Shown piece by piece: positions 25,755 to 34,824 of a stretch of 64,000 nt of DNA (positions within the stretch are counted from its first letter, which is position 1; each line of letters opens with the position of its first letter). The notes beneath the pieces were generated by a model. That model was not told the origin of the DNA. It saw only the letters and a list, made by a program, of their open reading frames with translations, and did no database searches. Both the position numbers and the translations under genes were made by a program. Origin of the DNA: Bin87 sp965261195 (GTDB lineage Bacteria; Chloroflexota; Dehalococcoidia; Lucifugimonadales; UBA3495). The stretch spans positions 3,968,001 to 4,032,000 of the forward strand of contig OZ253455.1 in NCBI GenBank assembly GCA_965261195.1, in the 5' to 3' direction.

Positions 25755-27836
25755 TTATAAGCCGGGGAGTTCTAGTTCGTGTACGAACGGGCTGAGTGGT
25801 GCTTGATCTGGGCCTGCCAGCAATACAACCCGCTACTTGGCCCTCGTAAAGGCTACATAGAACAAACGCCGCTCGGCTTCCATTTCGGCCTCGGTCTCGG
25901 TCTTGGAATGGGGCCACATTTGGTCGACTGCTCCGAGTATTACAACTGTCTCAAATTCTTTGCCCTTGGACCTGGTAGCGGTCATTAGATGCAGAGGACG
26001 CTGGTGCAACCTCTCGGGGGCGTTGTTGTCCTCATTAAGAGAATTGAATTCTCGGATGCGACTTTGTGCTTTTTGTATCATCTGCGCTAACTGAATGCCG
26101 GTCCAACCCCTTTGCTCCACCAGGGTGGCCAACTGTTCCATTGGGGGGTCGATAAAAAATATCTGCTGTGCTGCTCTGACAAAATTGCGACGCAGTCCGG
26201 CAAACTCCGTTCCTAGACAACGCAAAGCCTCAGCAGTGTTCTCCGTATTCAGAAAACTGCTAGCCGCGGCGTGCAATTGGAAATGGTTCTTGCCAGTGAG
26301 GGGTGGTCCCGAGTAGTTGGCTATGGAGGCTACCGATTGGCTAACAGTAGCTGGTGCCACGGAATTAAGGTACGCGCTCAAATTTTCACGGTTTGTCTGG
26401 CCCGAATACTGGCGTATCAGGTCACAAATTTCAACCGCGCCTCTAACGGCTTGGGCGGGATAATTTTGCTGGTCCTTGCTGTCACGGATTTCCAGCATCT
26501 TAGTTATGTTTGACAAAGCTTCGTTCTGGAATAGGTCCAAGTCGGTGGCAGTCTCGAACTCAACTTCGTTGGAAGCGAAGTGAATTTCGTATGGGATGAG
26601 TTGAGCTCGCACTTTGCCGATAACAGCCACCCGCCCAGGCTCATCGGTCTGGCGAACAATCTCCGTCACCAAATTCAGCTCAGTCATGATGTCGTTGGTG
26701 TGAATGACTTGAATGCGAGCATCCTGGTTCGTTGCAAGACCTCTGACAGTCTTGCTGACCCGGCGCTTGTTATTGGCAATCAATTTCTGAGAATGGTGCA
26801 CGATGTTCCTGGGCGAGCGATAATTTACTTCCAACGTGTGGGTAGTAAAACTTCTTTCGAAGTGGGTCTCTGGCTCCAGTATGAAATCGGGACTGGCACC
26901 TCGCCATTCAAATATGGCCTGGTCATCGTCGCCGACGATGGTCAAAGATGCCTGGTTGGCTTTGACGATGAGGTCAATTAGGGCTAAGTCCAGCGGGTTA
27001 ATGTCTTGGAATTCATCGACCAAGATATGCTGATAGCGGCTTGGAACAGGTATTGGGTTTGCCGTGGGCAAATCGAGGTAGTTCCAATATTTCTGGTCTT
27101 CAAAGGTGAAGGTTATCTCTTCATGAAGCCGCTTGACAGCATATCGCCAGAAAGTAAAGAATTTGTTATAAAACTGGCGGCGGTTTACAAATGCTTCCTC
27201 TGCATCTCTGTTATCGTCACTGGGGACCTCCAGCACTTTCAATCTGATCAGTTCATCGGACTGCTTTACCATGAGGGCGTCTAAACCTCGGGCTTTCAGC
27301 AAGTCGACATGCCTGTTGAATTTCTCAAGGTTGGTGTGCTGGATGTGGTCAAAGCCCAAGGATTTCAAGGCGTCAATGACCGCCATCAAGTCGTGTGGGC
27401 CGTTGTTTGCAAGCAATCTGGCTCCGGCTACGCTGGGATGCTTTTCCACGATTGGCGCTAACTGGTTTCGCACAGCAAAAAACCGGGCATCCGGGTTGTT
27501 CAGCAACTTGGATCTACTATGATGGTCACGCAATCTACGCCAGCCCCACGAATTCAATGTGGTCGTGCGTACTGCGTTTTGAAGACCAGCGAAATCGTGA
27601 TCTGCTTCTAGGCGCTCCCTGATTTCAGACGCCGCGGCGTTGGTGAATGTGAGCAGGAGGAAGCGCTGTGGCCCGCTCGATTGTTCCAGCAAAGCACGGC
27701 AACGATACAGCAGGGAGATCGTCTTGCCGCAGCCAGCTGGGGCCAGCAAGCGAATGTTTTGGTCGTTTGATCTAACAAATCTCAGTTGTGAATCGTCAAA
27801 ATCAATAATTACCGCATACCCCCACTCCGAGGATTC
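25755..27836 (-). pseudogene. UvrD/PcrA-type helicase, decayed (no start codon, late nonsense stop)
   Basis: The frame covers an SF1A helicase: Q-motif DDSQLRFVRS, Walker A LLAPAGCGKTI, TFTNAAASEIRERL, DEFQDINPLDLAL (motif II), GDDDQAIFEWRGA, VNYRSPRNIVHHSQ, TATRSKGKEFETVVIL and VAFTRAK (motif VI). It directly follows the EVE stop codon in the same frame and has no ATG, GTG or TTG before the Q-motif; the first candidate, TTG 27749, would remove that motif. TAG at 25833-25835 interrupts the C-terminus, after which RVVLLAGPDQAPLSPFVHEL continues in frame to 25755. CAG to TAG explains it. The DNA is visibly less GC-rich than its surroundings. Confidence 0.82.
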
Positions 27837-28328
27837 TTAAAGGTCTACTCTGTCTCCACGGTCGGCCATCGCCAAAACCTCAGCCCATTCCTCCGCCGTT
27901 ACTGGCTGGACGGAGAGCCGTTGGCCTCGTTTGGTTACCATCATATCAGCCAGGGCGGGGTTGGCTTTCAGTTCTTGCAGGCTGACGAAGCGGGGCAGGC
28001 GTTGGTCGGCTTTGATGTCCACCATCATCCAAGTGGGGTTGGTGGGGTCGGATTTGGGGTCGTAGTAGCGGGAGTCGGGGTTCCAGGCGGAGTCGTCTGG
28101 GTAGCTTTCGCGGACGATGCGGGCGGTGCCGACGACTCCCGGCGGCTTGGCGTTGCTGTGGTAGAACAGTACGTAGTCGCCAATTTTAATATCGTCGCGC
28201 ATGAAGTTGCGCGCCTGATAGTTGCGGACGCCGTCCCATTCGGCGGTCTGGTTTTCTTCAGATTCGAGGTCGTCGAATGAATACGAAGAAGGTTCGGACT
28301 TGAACAGCCAGTAGCGCGGTTCAGGCAT
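27837..28328 (-). CDS. EVE-domain (PUA-like) protein
   Basis: A 163-aa single EVE-domain protein, homologous to thymocyte nuclear protein 1. Signature: YWLFKSEPSSYSFDDLE at the N-terminus, WDGVRNYQARNFMRDD, GDYVLFYHSNAKPPGVVG and PTWMMVDIKADQRLPR. EVE domains bind modified bases in DNA or RNA and are often beside restriction or helicase genes. Here the decayed UvrD helicase abuts its stop codon in the same frame, suggesting a former two-gene unit or fusion. Confidence 0.9.
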   Translation of the reverse strand: MPEPRYWLFKSEPSSYSFDDLESEENQTAEWDGVRNYQARNFMRDDIKIGDYVLFYHSNAKPPGVVGTARIVRESYPDDSAWNPDSRYYDPKSDPTNPTWMMVDIKADQRLPRFVSLQELKANPALADMMVTKRGQRLSVQPVTAEEWAEVLAMADRGDRVDL

Positions 28329-28377
28329 CGTCTCGTCTCCGGCTCCGGTGGGTCAGGATGGAATTGCTCGCCAGTGT

Positions 28378-28722
28378 CTAAACAGCGTCCGGGCCATGCT
28401 CGCCGGTGCGGATGCGAATAGCGTCATGCACCGGATAGATGAAGATTTTGCCATCGCCCGGGTTGCCGGTGATGGCGTTGGTGCGAATGATATCGACGGC
28501 CCGGTCGGTATCAGGGTCGTTGACGACCACTTCCAGCTTAACTTTGGGGAGCATATCAATGTGGACGGTGCCCAAGCCGCGGGAGGTGGTTACCTGCACG
28601 CCGCCCTGGGCGCCGCGGCCGGTCACCTGGGTTACGGTCAGGCCCACGATGCCGGCTTCCCTCAGGGCGTCCTTTATGTTGTTGAGACGTTCGGGTCGGA
28701 AAATAGCTTCAATTTTGTTCAT
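28378..28722 (-). CDS. PII-family nitrogen regulator with an atypical T-loop
   Basis: A 114-aa PII protein (GlnB/GlnK-like). The core is conserved: MNKIEAIFRPERLNNIKDAL, MLPKVKLEVVV and the ATP-binding TGNPGDGKIFIYPV with IRIRTGE. The T-loop reads GRGAQGGVQVTTSRGLGTVH and lacks the Tyr-51 that is uridylylated in proteobacterial GlnB. It is about two residues longer than GlnB there. No ammonium transporter or glutamine synthetase is adjacent; the gene is 28 bp downstream of an acyl-CoA ligase on the same strand. It probably senses ATP/ADP and 2-oxoglutarate without covalent control. Confidence 0.88.
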   Translation of the reverse strand: MNKIEAIFRPERLNNIKDALREAGIVGLTVTQVTGRGAQGGVQVTTSRGLGTVHIDMLPKVKLEVVVNDPDTDRAVDIIRTNAITGNPGDGKIFIYPVHDAIRIRTGEHGPDAV

Positions 28723-28750
28723 CTGGACAGGTTCCTTTCACCCCACGGAA

Positions 28751-30382
28751 TCAGCGGCGGATTTGGATTCCGGCGGCCTCTCGGTCGAAACTGCCGGCGA
28801 TCAGGTCTTCCCGTTCCTGGCGCAGCACATCTTTGCGAACCCTCAGGCTGGGCGTGCGGGGCAACTCGTCGCGCACCTCAATGTACCTGGGCACCTTGAA
28901 GTAGGCCAAGTGTTCGGCGCACCAGTAAATGACCTCTGCCGGCTCCACCGACTCACCCGGTCGAGGGGTGATGTAGGCTTTCACCTCATCTTCACCCAGT
29001 TCCGACGGCACGGCAATGATGGCGCAGTCCAGCACCCGCTCGTGCCGTTTGATAACATCCTCGACTTCCTGGGATGAGATGTTCTCTCCCCGCCGGCGGA
29101 TGACATCTTTCTTGCGGTCAACGAAGTAGAGATAGTTGTCGTCGTCCAGCCAGCCGAGGTCGCCGGTGAACAACCAGCCGTCCCGCAGCGACAGCGCCGT
29201 CTGTTCCTCGTTGCGCCAGTAGCCGGGCATGGTGGCCGGATTGAGGATGGTGATTTCGCCGGGCTGTCCGTTGGGCACGGGTAAGCCGTCATCGTCGACG
29301 ATGCGCACGGTGTTGCTGAAGCGTGGGTCCGGGTGCTGGCGCGGCAATCCGGACGAATTGGGACGCCGTTCCCCGCGGATGCTCTCGATGGTTCCGTAGC
29401 AGGTTTCGGTCATTCCGAAGCCGACGATGATGTCGGTGCCGAACCGCTGCTCAAAGTCGGACAGAAATGCCGGCGAGAATGCCGGCGAGCCGTAGAACAG
29501 GCGCACCGGGTTGTCGGCATCATCCGGGGATGGGTCGTTTTTGGACAACACCGGCATCATCATGCCGATGAAATTGACCACGGTGGCCCGCGCATCGCGC
29601 ACCTGCTGCCAGAAACGGGATGCGCTAAACCGATCCTGCACCACCAGAGTTGCGCCCGAGGCCAGTGTTCCCATGGTGCTGTAGTACTGGGCGTTGGCGT
29701 GGAAGTAGGGCAGGCAGGTAAAGAACCGGTCATCTGCGGTGGCCTGCGTCCACTGGGCGAATCCCTGGCCGGCCGACACATACATCTGGTGCGTAACCAT
29801 CACGCCTTTGGGGTTGCCGGTGGTGCCCGATGTGTACTGCAGCATCGCAATGTCGGTCGGAGAAACAGCGGGCAAATCGGTCAATTCGGGGGAATCAGCC
29901 AATAGTTGGGCGTAGGACTGCCAGGCGCCCGGTGCAGAGTCGGCGCCTACTATCAAACGGTGTTGGACGCCAGGAGCTAAGTCAGCGGCCTGGGTTGCCA
30001 CGTCGATGAGACTGTCGTGGGCGACCAGCGCCGTCGCTTCCGCGTTGTTCAGGATGAATGCCATCTCGTCCCGCCGGTAAGCGGTGTTGATGGTTACGGT
30101 GATACCGCCGATGAGCGCCAGGCCGAACCAGGTGTACAGCACTTCGGGCACGTTGGGCAGGAAGATGCAGACCCGGTCGCCGTGGCCGATGCCCATACGC
30201 CGGAACATGGTGGCCGCCGCGCGGCAACGGCCCATAAACTGCGCGTAAGTGATGTGCTGGCCGGCAATCTCGACGAAGGTTTTGCCGGGATTGGCGACGG
30301 TGACGATTTCGAGGAATTCGCCGAGGGACTTTTCCCAGGACCGGCGATTGGGGAGGGGTTCGAGACCAAGAACGTTTACCAT
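28751..30382 (-). CDS. AMP-forming acyl-CoA synthetase (CaiC-like ANL superfamily)
   Basis: A 543-aa ligase activating a carboxylic acid through an acyl-adenylate to the CoA thioester. Motifs: P-loop LQYTSGTTGNPKGVMVTHQM (about residue 175), FGMTET (about 315), GWLFTGDLGWLDDDNYLYFV (about 405) and DRKKDVIRRRGENISSQEVE with the hinge. The gate region and end resemble crotonobetaine/carnitine-CoA ligases and long-chain fatty acid ligases. The final catalytic Lys (expected near the C-terminus, PRTPSLRVRKD) appears kept as R-K-D; the usual PRTxTGKxxK is altered, so activity needs testing. Confidence 0.88.
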   Translation of the reverse strand: MVNVLGLEPLPNRRSWEKSLGEFLEIVTVANPGKTFVEIAGQHITYAQFMGRCRAAATMFRRMGIGHGDRVCIFLPNVPEVLYTWFGLALIGGITVTINTAYRRDEMAFILNNAEATALVAHDSLIDVATQAADLAPGVQHRLIVGADSAPGAWQSYAQLLADSPELTDLPAVSPTDIAMLQYTSGTTGNPKGVMVTHQMYVSAGQGFAQWTQATADDRFFTCLPYFHANAQYYSTMGTLASGATLVVQDRFSASRFWQQVRDARATVVNFIGMMMPVLSKNDPSPDDADNPVRLFYGSPAFSPAFLSDFEQRFGTDIIVGFGMTETCYGTIESIRGERRPNSSGLPRQHPDPRFSNTVRIVDDDGLPVPNGQPGEITILNPATMPGYWRNEEQTALSLRDGWLFTGDLGWLDDDNYLYFVDRKKDVIRRRGENISSQEVEDVIKRHERVLDCAIIAVPSELGEDEVKAYITPRPGESVEPAEVIYWCAEHLAYFKVPRYIEVRDELPRTPSLRVRKDVLRQEREDLIAGSFDREAAGIQIRR

Positions 30383-30653
30383 AGCAGCGACTCGGTGGGG
30401 CAGTGCAAGCAGGTTTGACGATTGGATTCACGCTAACACGGTGGTTGAAGCGGGGTCAATAGGCAAAGTTTGGGGTGGTTTTGCATGAATGGACCGGATG
30501 TGAAATCCAGCCGGCCTGAAAGCATTTGATAGACTTGACCGTAGTTGCAGGGGAATTTCCGTTTCGGAAACTCTTGACGCTTGCATTGACAGCGTTGAAA
30601 TGGTTGTTAGCCGTCTCAGGAAGGAATCGTAGCCATCCGACTAACGCAATCAG

Positions 30654-32633
30654 CTACGGCGGCGTGGCCTGCCCTCGATGGTTACTACCCCAGCAAACTA
30701 CCCGCCCATCGGTCCGCACCCCGCAGGTGTGCGACCCGCCGGTGCTAACAGACTGGAAGGAACCCTCTGGTGGCGTGGCTCGCCCATGTTCGTTGTCGCC
30801 CCAGCAAACCACTATGCTGTCAGTTCGCACACCGCAAGCATGGTTAATGCCGACGCTGACAGACTGGAATATGCTTTCAGCCGGTGTGGCTTGTCCATTT
30901 TTGTTGTAGCCCCAACAGGATATGGCGCCGTCTACCCGTAATCCGCAGGTGTGCAACCAACCTGTGCCGACGGATTGGAAAGAACCTTCAGGCGGCGTGG
31001 CTTGTCCCCAATTGTTATAGCCCCAGCAGGCCACAGTTCCTTCCGTTCGTACACCACAAGTATGCATCATTCCGGCACTGACGGATTGGAAAGAACCTTC
31101 AGGTGGCGTGGCTTGTCCCGAATAGTTAGAGCCCCAGCAGGCCAATGCGCCGTTCTTCTTAACTCCACAGGTGTGACCGCTGCCGGCACTAACCGATTGG
31201 AACGAAACGCGTGGTGGAAACGCTTTGCCGCCGGCGTTGCCGCCCCAGCATACCGCAGCACTGCCCGTAGTCACTCCACATACGTGGTGTTCACCAGCGC
31301 TGATAGACTGGAAATAACCTTTTGGCGGAGTGGACTGCTCACCGGCGTTGTCGCCCCAGCAAACCACCATGCCATCCAACCGCAATCCACAGGTATGCTC
31401 TCCTCCTGCGCTTATAGAGGCATAAGTACTGCTGGATATAACTGGCAGCGTGCTTTGGCCGTAGAGATTGCTGCCATTGCAACCGACAGTGCCATCATTT
31501 GCTATCCAACAGTCATGCTCGTCGCCGGCGCTGACCGCGGTGACGCGAAATTCATGCCAATATCCGTAGTCGTCGCCCCAGCAATAGGAGCCGCCATCAG
31601 TAACCACGGCGCAACTGTGCCGGTTCCCAGTGCTAACTGACTGGTACGAACCCTCAACTACCGCCGGCGCCTGCCCATCCGGGTTGGCGCCCCAGCAGGC
31701 GATGCTGCCGTCCCGCTTGATGCCGCAGCTGTGCCACGTTCCCGCGCTGACCGAATAGAACAGGCTGGCCGGCGGCGTGGCCTGCCCGTAGTAATCATCG
31801 CCCCAGCATTCCACCCGCCCGTCCTCGCCCAGCCCGCAGCTGTGCTCGCCGCCGGCGGTTATCACGGTGAACTGTCCGCCCGGTGCATCCAACTGGCCGT
31901 ATTGGTTGCTGCCCCAGCATTGGGCGGTTCCGTCGGCGCGTAGGGCGCAGGTGTGGGCGCGGCCGGCGTCAATGGCTGTGAACTGCCCGGCCGGTACGGT
32001 GTACTGGCCGCTGCTGTCGTCGCCCCAGCACACCGCCGCGCCGGTGTCCGTGATGCCGCAGGTGTGTTCGTAGCCGGCGGTAATGGCCGTGAACAATACG
32101 CCGTCCGGCGGGTCGGCCTGCCCTTTGTCGGCGTCGCCGTTGGCGCCCCAGCAGACTACCGTGTTGTCGGATTGCAGCAGGCAGGTATGCTTGCCGCCGG
32201 CGGCGACGGCGCTGGCAGTCGCCTCCGGTAGGGGCGCAGCCAGGGGCGTTGCATTGGCCCAATTGCTGTAACTGGACCACCGGATGTTACCGCCGTTGGG
32301 TTGGATTTGACCAGCGAGAACGACAAACGAGTAGTTCAGTCCAGCATCCAGCCCGCTGATGACCGCGAAACCGGCGTCCACCTGATGCCATTGATTATCT
32401 GCGCCGTCAAGCCGCATCGACCACACCCACCGCACCGTGGCGTTGACGGCGGGTGTCCAGGTCAACGAAACCTCGCCGACGCCGGGGCCGGGGGTGGCGG
32501 TTAGCCCGGTTGGATTGCCCAGTGGCTCTTGTTGCTGCGGCGGGGCCGGCTGGCCCCAAGCCAATGCGCCAACCATCAGCAGCATAAGGGCGGCGGGCAG
32601 GATGCGTTTGAGATACTGTCGTCGAATACTCAT
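30654..32633 (-). CDS. Secreted RCC1-repeat (beta-propeller) protein with an FN3-like domain
   Basis: A 659-aa exported protein. The ATG at 32633 gives a clear signal peptide (RRQYLKRILPAALMLLMVG, cut after about ALAWG). An FN3-like domain follows (about 35-135). Then come 14 RCC1-type repeats of about 37 residues, each with HTCG...CWGxNxxGQATPP-like text; one repeat has CNG for CWG. Two Cys per repeat suggest disulfides. The last repeats are nearly identical at DNA level (about 111-bp period), indicating recent expansion. The reading frame upstream of 32633 only mirrors another gene. Likely a surface ligand-binding protein. Confidence 0.85.
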   Translation of the reverse strand: MSIRRQYLKRILPAALMLLMVGALAWGQPAPPQQQEPLGNPTGLTATPGPGVGEVSLTWTPAVNATVRWVWSMRLDGADNQWHQVDAGFAVISGLDAGLNYSFVVLAGQIQPNGGNIRWSSYSNWANATPLAAPLPEATASAVAAGGKHTCLLQSDNTVVCWGANGDADKGQADPPDGVLFTAITAGYEHTCGITDTGAAVCWGDDSSGQYTVPAGQFTAIDAGRAHTCALRADGTAQCWGSNQYGQLDAPGGQFTVITAGGEHSCGLGEDGRVECWGDDYYGQATPPASLFYSVSAGTWHSCGIKRDGSIACWGANPDGQAPAVVEGSYQSVSTGNRHSCAVVTDGGSYCWGDDYGYWHEFRVTAVSAGDEHDCWIANDGTVGCNGSNLYGQSTLPVISSSTYASISAGGEHTCGLRLDGMVVCWGDNAGEQSTPPKGYFQSISAGEHHVCGVTTGSAAVCWGGNAGGKAFPPRVSFQSVSAGSGHTCGVKKNGALACWGSNYSGQATPPEGSFQSVSAGMMHTCGVRTEGTVACWGYNNWGQATPPEGSFQSVGTGWLHTCGLRVDGAISCWGYNKNGQATPAESIFQSVSVGINHACGVRTDSIVVCWGDNEHGRATPPEGSFQSVSTGGSHTCGVRTDGRVVCWGSNHRGQATPP

Positions 32634-32744
32634 AGTTGGACCAATATAGCAGGCGGTCAGTCGTTTGACACCGTTTTGGGGGCGTCTTACACTGCTGGCA
32701 GTTGATTCCCACCGCTGCCGATGCGTCGGCGCCGGAGAGCGTTT

Positions 32745-33152
32745 ATGCCTGTATCCGTTGACGAGCGATGCCTGCGATTGACCGATGATGTCGGCGAGCG
32801 CGGGGTGTTGCTGGGGATGCGCTGTAACGAGTGCGGCGTGTCGGTATTTGGGCCGGCCACCTTCTGCCAGGCTTGCACGTCGCCGCAGCTGGAGGGCATC
32901 GAGCTGGCCGCCTCCGGAGCGCTGTTCAGCTATACCATTGTGCGAGTGCCGCCGGCGGGTTGGCCCGGCCCGGTACCGTATGTGCTGGGTGAGGTCGAGT
33001 TGCCGGAAGGCCCCCACGTGCTGGCCGAAGTCATCAGGTGCGATCACGATGCTTTGACCGTGGGGATGTCGGTAACCCTGGCGCTGGAAACGGTCTCAAT
33101 GGGCGGAGTTGCAGAATCGGAACGCGTCGTTTATAAATGGCGGCCGGCATAA
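32745..33152 (+). CDS. Zn-ribbon/OB-fold protein (DUF35 family)
   Basis: A 135-aa acyl-CoA-associated protein. The rubredoxin-like zinc ribbon is CNECG...CQAC (C28, C31, C42, C45) and the OB fold follows (GALFSYTIVRVPPAGWPGPV; YVLGEVELPEGPHVLAEVIR). DUF35 proteins pair with thiolase-like enzymes and act in a complex with them, and a thiolase-like gene begins 62 bp downstream. The ATG at 32745 follows GGAGAGCG. Confidence 0.88.
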   Translation: MPVSVDERCLRLTDDVGERGVLLGMRCNECGVSVFGPATFCQACTSPQLEGIELAASGALFSYTIVRVPPAGWPGPVPYVLGEVELPEGPHVLAEVIRCDHDALTVGMSVTLALETVSMGGVAESERVVYKWRPA

Positions 33153-33213
33153 TTTTTGCATGGATATACAGGATGGGCAGGATTTTGAATGATTGCGGGT
33201 TTGATGGAGGACG

Positions 33214-34374
33214 ATGAGTATGACGCAGTTTCGGCCTGGTCGGGAAGTTATGGTAGTCGGTGTCGGCCTGCATCCCTTTGGCCGGTTTCCGCAGCAGACC
33301 CTGTCCGACCTGGCGCGCGATGCGGTGGTGGATGCGCTCCAGGACGCCGGTGTGCCCTGGAGCGCCATTCCGATCGCCTACTTCGGCCACGTTTACTACC
33401 AGGGAATGTCGGTGGGCGAGACGACGCTGGCGCAGCTGGGCCTAACCGGCGTGCCCATCATCAACGTGGAAAACGCCTGCTCCAGCGGCTCCACGGCGTT
33501 CTGGCAAGCGTATTGGGGTATCACGTCCGGCGTGTTTGATATGGCATTGGCCTTCGGAGCCGAGAAGGTTCCGGGCGGGCCGGTAACCGTTACCGCCGAC
33601 GACAGCCCGGCGCGCTACGTGGGCGGCGACCACATGATGGCGGGGTACGCCCTGCGTATGACGCGGTACATGGAGGAAACCGGCGCACCGCCATCCGCGC
33701 TGGCTCAGGTAACGGTAAAGGCCAGGCAGAACGCGTCGCTGAACCCCTACGCCCACCGCAAGGAAACCTACTCGGTTGAGGATGTGCTCAACTCACGCCT
33801 GATTGCCGACCCGCTGACCCTTTACCAGTGCTGTCCGACCAGCGAGGGCGGGGCGGCGGCGGTGCTGTGCGCCGCCGATGCGCTGGACGCCTACGGCATC
33901 GACCGCAACCGCGCCATCCGCATTGCGGCGGCCACGCTGACCTCCGGCTCCTACAACGGACGAGGCAGCGACCACTCGGCGTTCAGTCCCTACCGCACCG
34001 AACCGGCGGCGCTGCAAGCCTACGAGATGGCCGGCATCGGGCCGGAGGACGTTGACCTGGTCCAGGTCCACGACGCCGCCACCATCGGCGAGTTGCAGCA
34101 GATCGAAGCGCTGCACCTGGTGCCCTACGGCGAGGCATGGCAGGCGACGGTGGAGGGTCGGACGGCACTGACCGGGGACATTCCGGTGAACACCGACGGC
34201 GGGCTGCTGGCGATGGGGCATCCATTCGGAGCCACCGGCATCCGCATGGTTCACGAGACGGTGCTGCAACTGCGTGGCGAGGCTGGCCCGCGTCAGGTGG
34301 AAAACGCGCGGGTGGGAGTGGCGCAGTGCTCCGGCGCCGGCGACGTTACCACGGTTCACATATTGACCAGGTAG
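33214..34374 (+). CDS. Thiolase-like protein (SCP-x/lipid-transfer type)
   Basis: A 386-aa thiolase-fold enzyme. The nucleophilic Cys is in VENACSSGSTAFWQAYWG (about residue 87), the second half has GHPFGATGIRMVHET (His about 340) and QCSGAGDVTTVHI (Cys about 370). The family is the non-decarboxylating SCP-x/acetyl-CoA acetyltransferase-like type that works with DUF35 partners. TGGAGGACG precedes the ATG at 33214. The probable role is acyl-CoA chain cleavage or condensation; the chain length is not clear. Confidence 0.88.
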   Translation: MSMTQFRPGREVMVVGVGLHPFGRFPQQTLSDLARDAVVDALQDAGVPWSAIPIAYFGHVYYQGMSVGETTLAQLGLTGVPIINVENACSSGSTAFWQAYWGITSGVFDMALAFGAEKVPGGPVTVTADDSPARYVGGDHMMAGYALRMTRYMEETGAPPSALAQVTVKARQNASLNPYAHRKETYSVEDVLNSRLIADPLTLYQCCPTSEGGAAAVLCAADALDAYGIDRNRAIRIAAATLTSGSYNGRGSDHSAFSPYRTEPAALQAYEMAGIGPEDVDLVQVHDAATIGELQQIEALHLVPYGEAWQATVEGRTALTGDIPVNTDGGLLAMGHPFGATGIRMVHETVLQLRGEAGPRQVENARVGVAQCSGAGDVTTVHILTR

Positions 34375-34452
34375 CACTGATCAGGTAGCCGCCGTCCCGC
34401 TCGGGGGGGCGGAACGCATCGCAAAGCGCACCCGTCAAGAGTGGATCACAAT

Positions 34453-34737
34453 ATGGCCAATTTTCTGGTGATGGCGGCAATGAAAGGCCGGTTCGTATCG
34501 GAACAGGGCAACCTGTACGACAATTTCCAGATGCTGGGTTACGTGGAAGAAGCCACGCCCTTTGACGCCGTGGCCGCCTTCTTCGACCGTCCCAAGTTTC
34601 CCATCATCTGGGGCGATGTGGAGTATATGTGGGCGGAACGGCTCGCCGAAGACCCGGGCAACGCCCACCACGGAGATTACGAGCGCGTGTACATCGCCTC
34701 GCTGCGCGAACGCTGGGAAGGGCAATCGCGCAACTAG
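34453..34737 (+). CDS. Unknown 94-aa protein downstream of the thiolase
   Basis: A small soluble protein beginning MANFLVMAAMKGRFVSEQGN, with AAFFDRPKFPIIWGDVEYMW in the middle. A GTG at 34441 would add four residues. It has no recognised family or membrane segment. It follows the thiolase gene by 78 bp on the same strand, so it could be part of that unit. Confidence 0.55.
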   Translation: MANFLVMAAMKGRFVSEQGNLYDNFQMLGYVEEATPFDAVAAFFDRPKFPIIWGDVEYMWAERLAEDPGNAHHGDYERVYIASLRERWEGQSRN

Positions 34738-34824
34738 ACCGTCAACCGGCCAGACCAGAAAGCCGACGCCCAAAAAGCCGGCGCAAATCATTGTGCCGGC
34801 TCATTTGCCCACACCGGGAACAGG

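Noticed and set aside
27749..27833. TTG 27749 as a genuine start of the UvrD-type helicase
   Set aside because: It would delete the Q-motif and lies within the Walker A segment; translation from there is unlikely to give a working enzyme.
30657..31500. 111-bp tandem repeats as a CRISPR array
   Set aside because: They are coding RCC1 repeats that keep frame, with no unique spacers between identical repeats.
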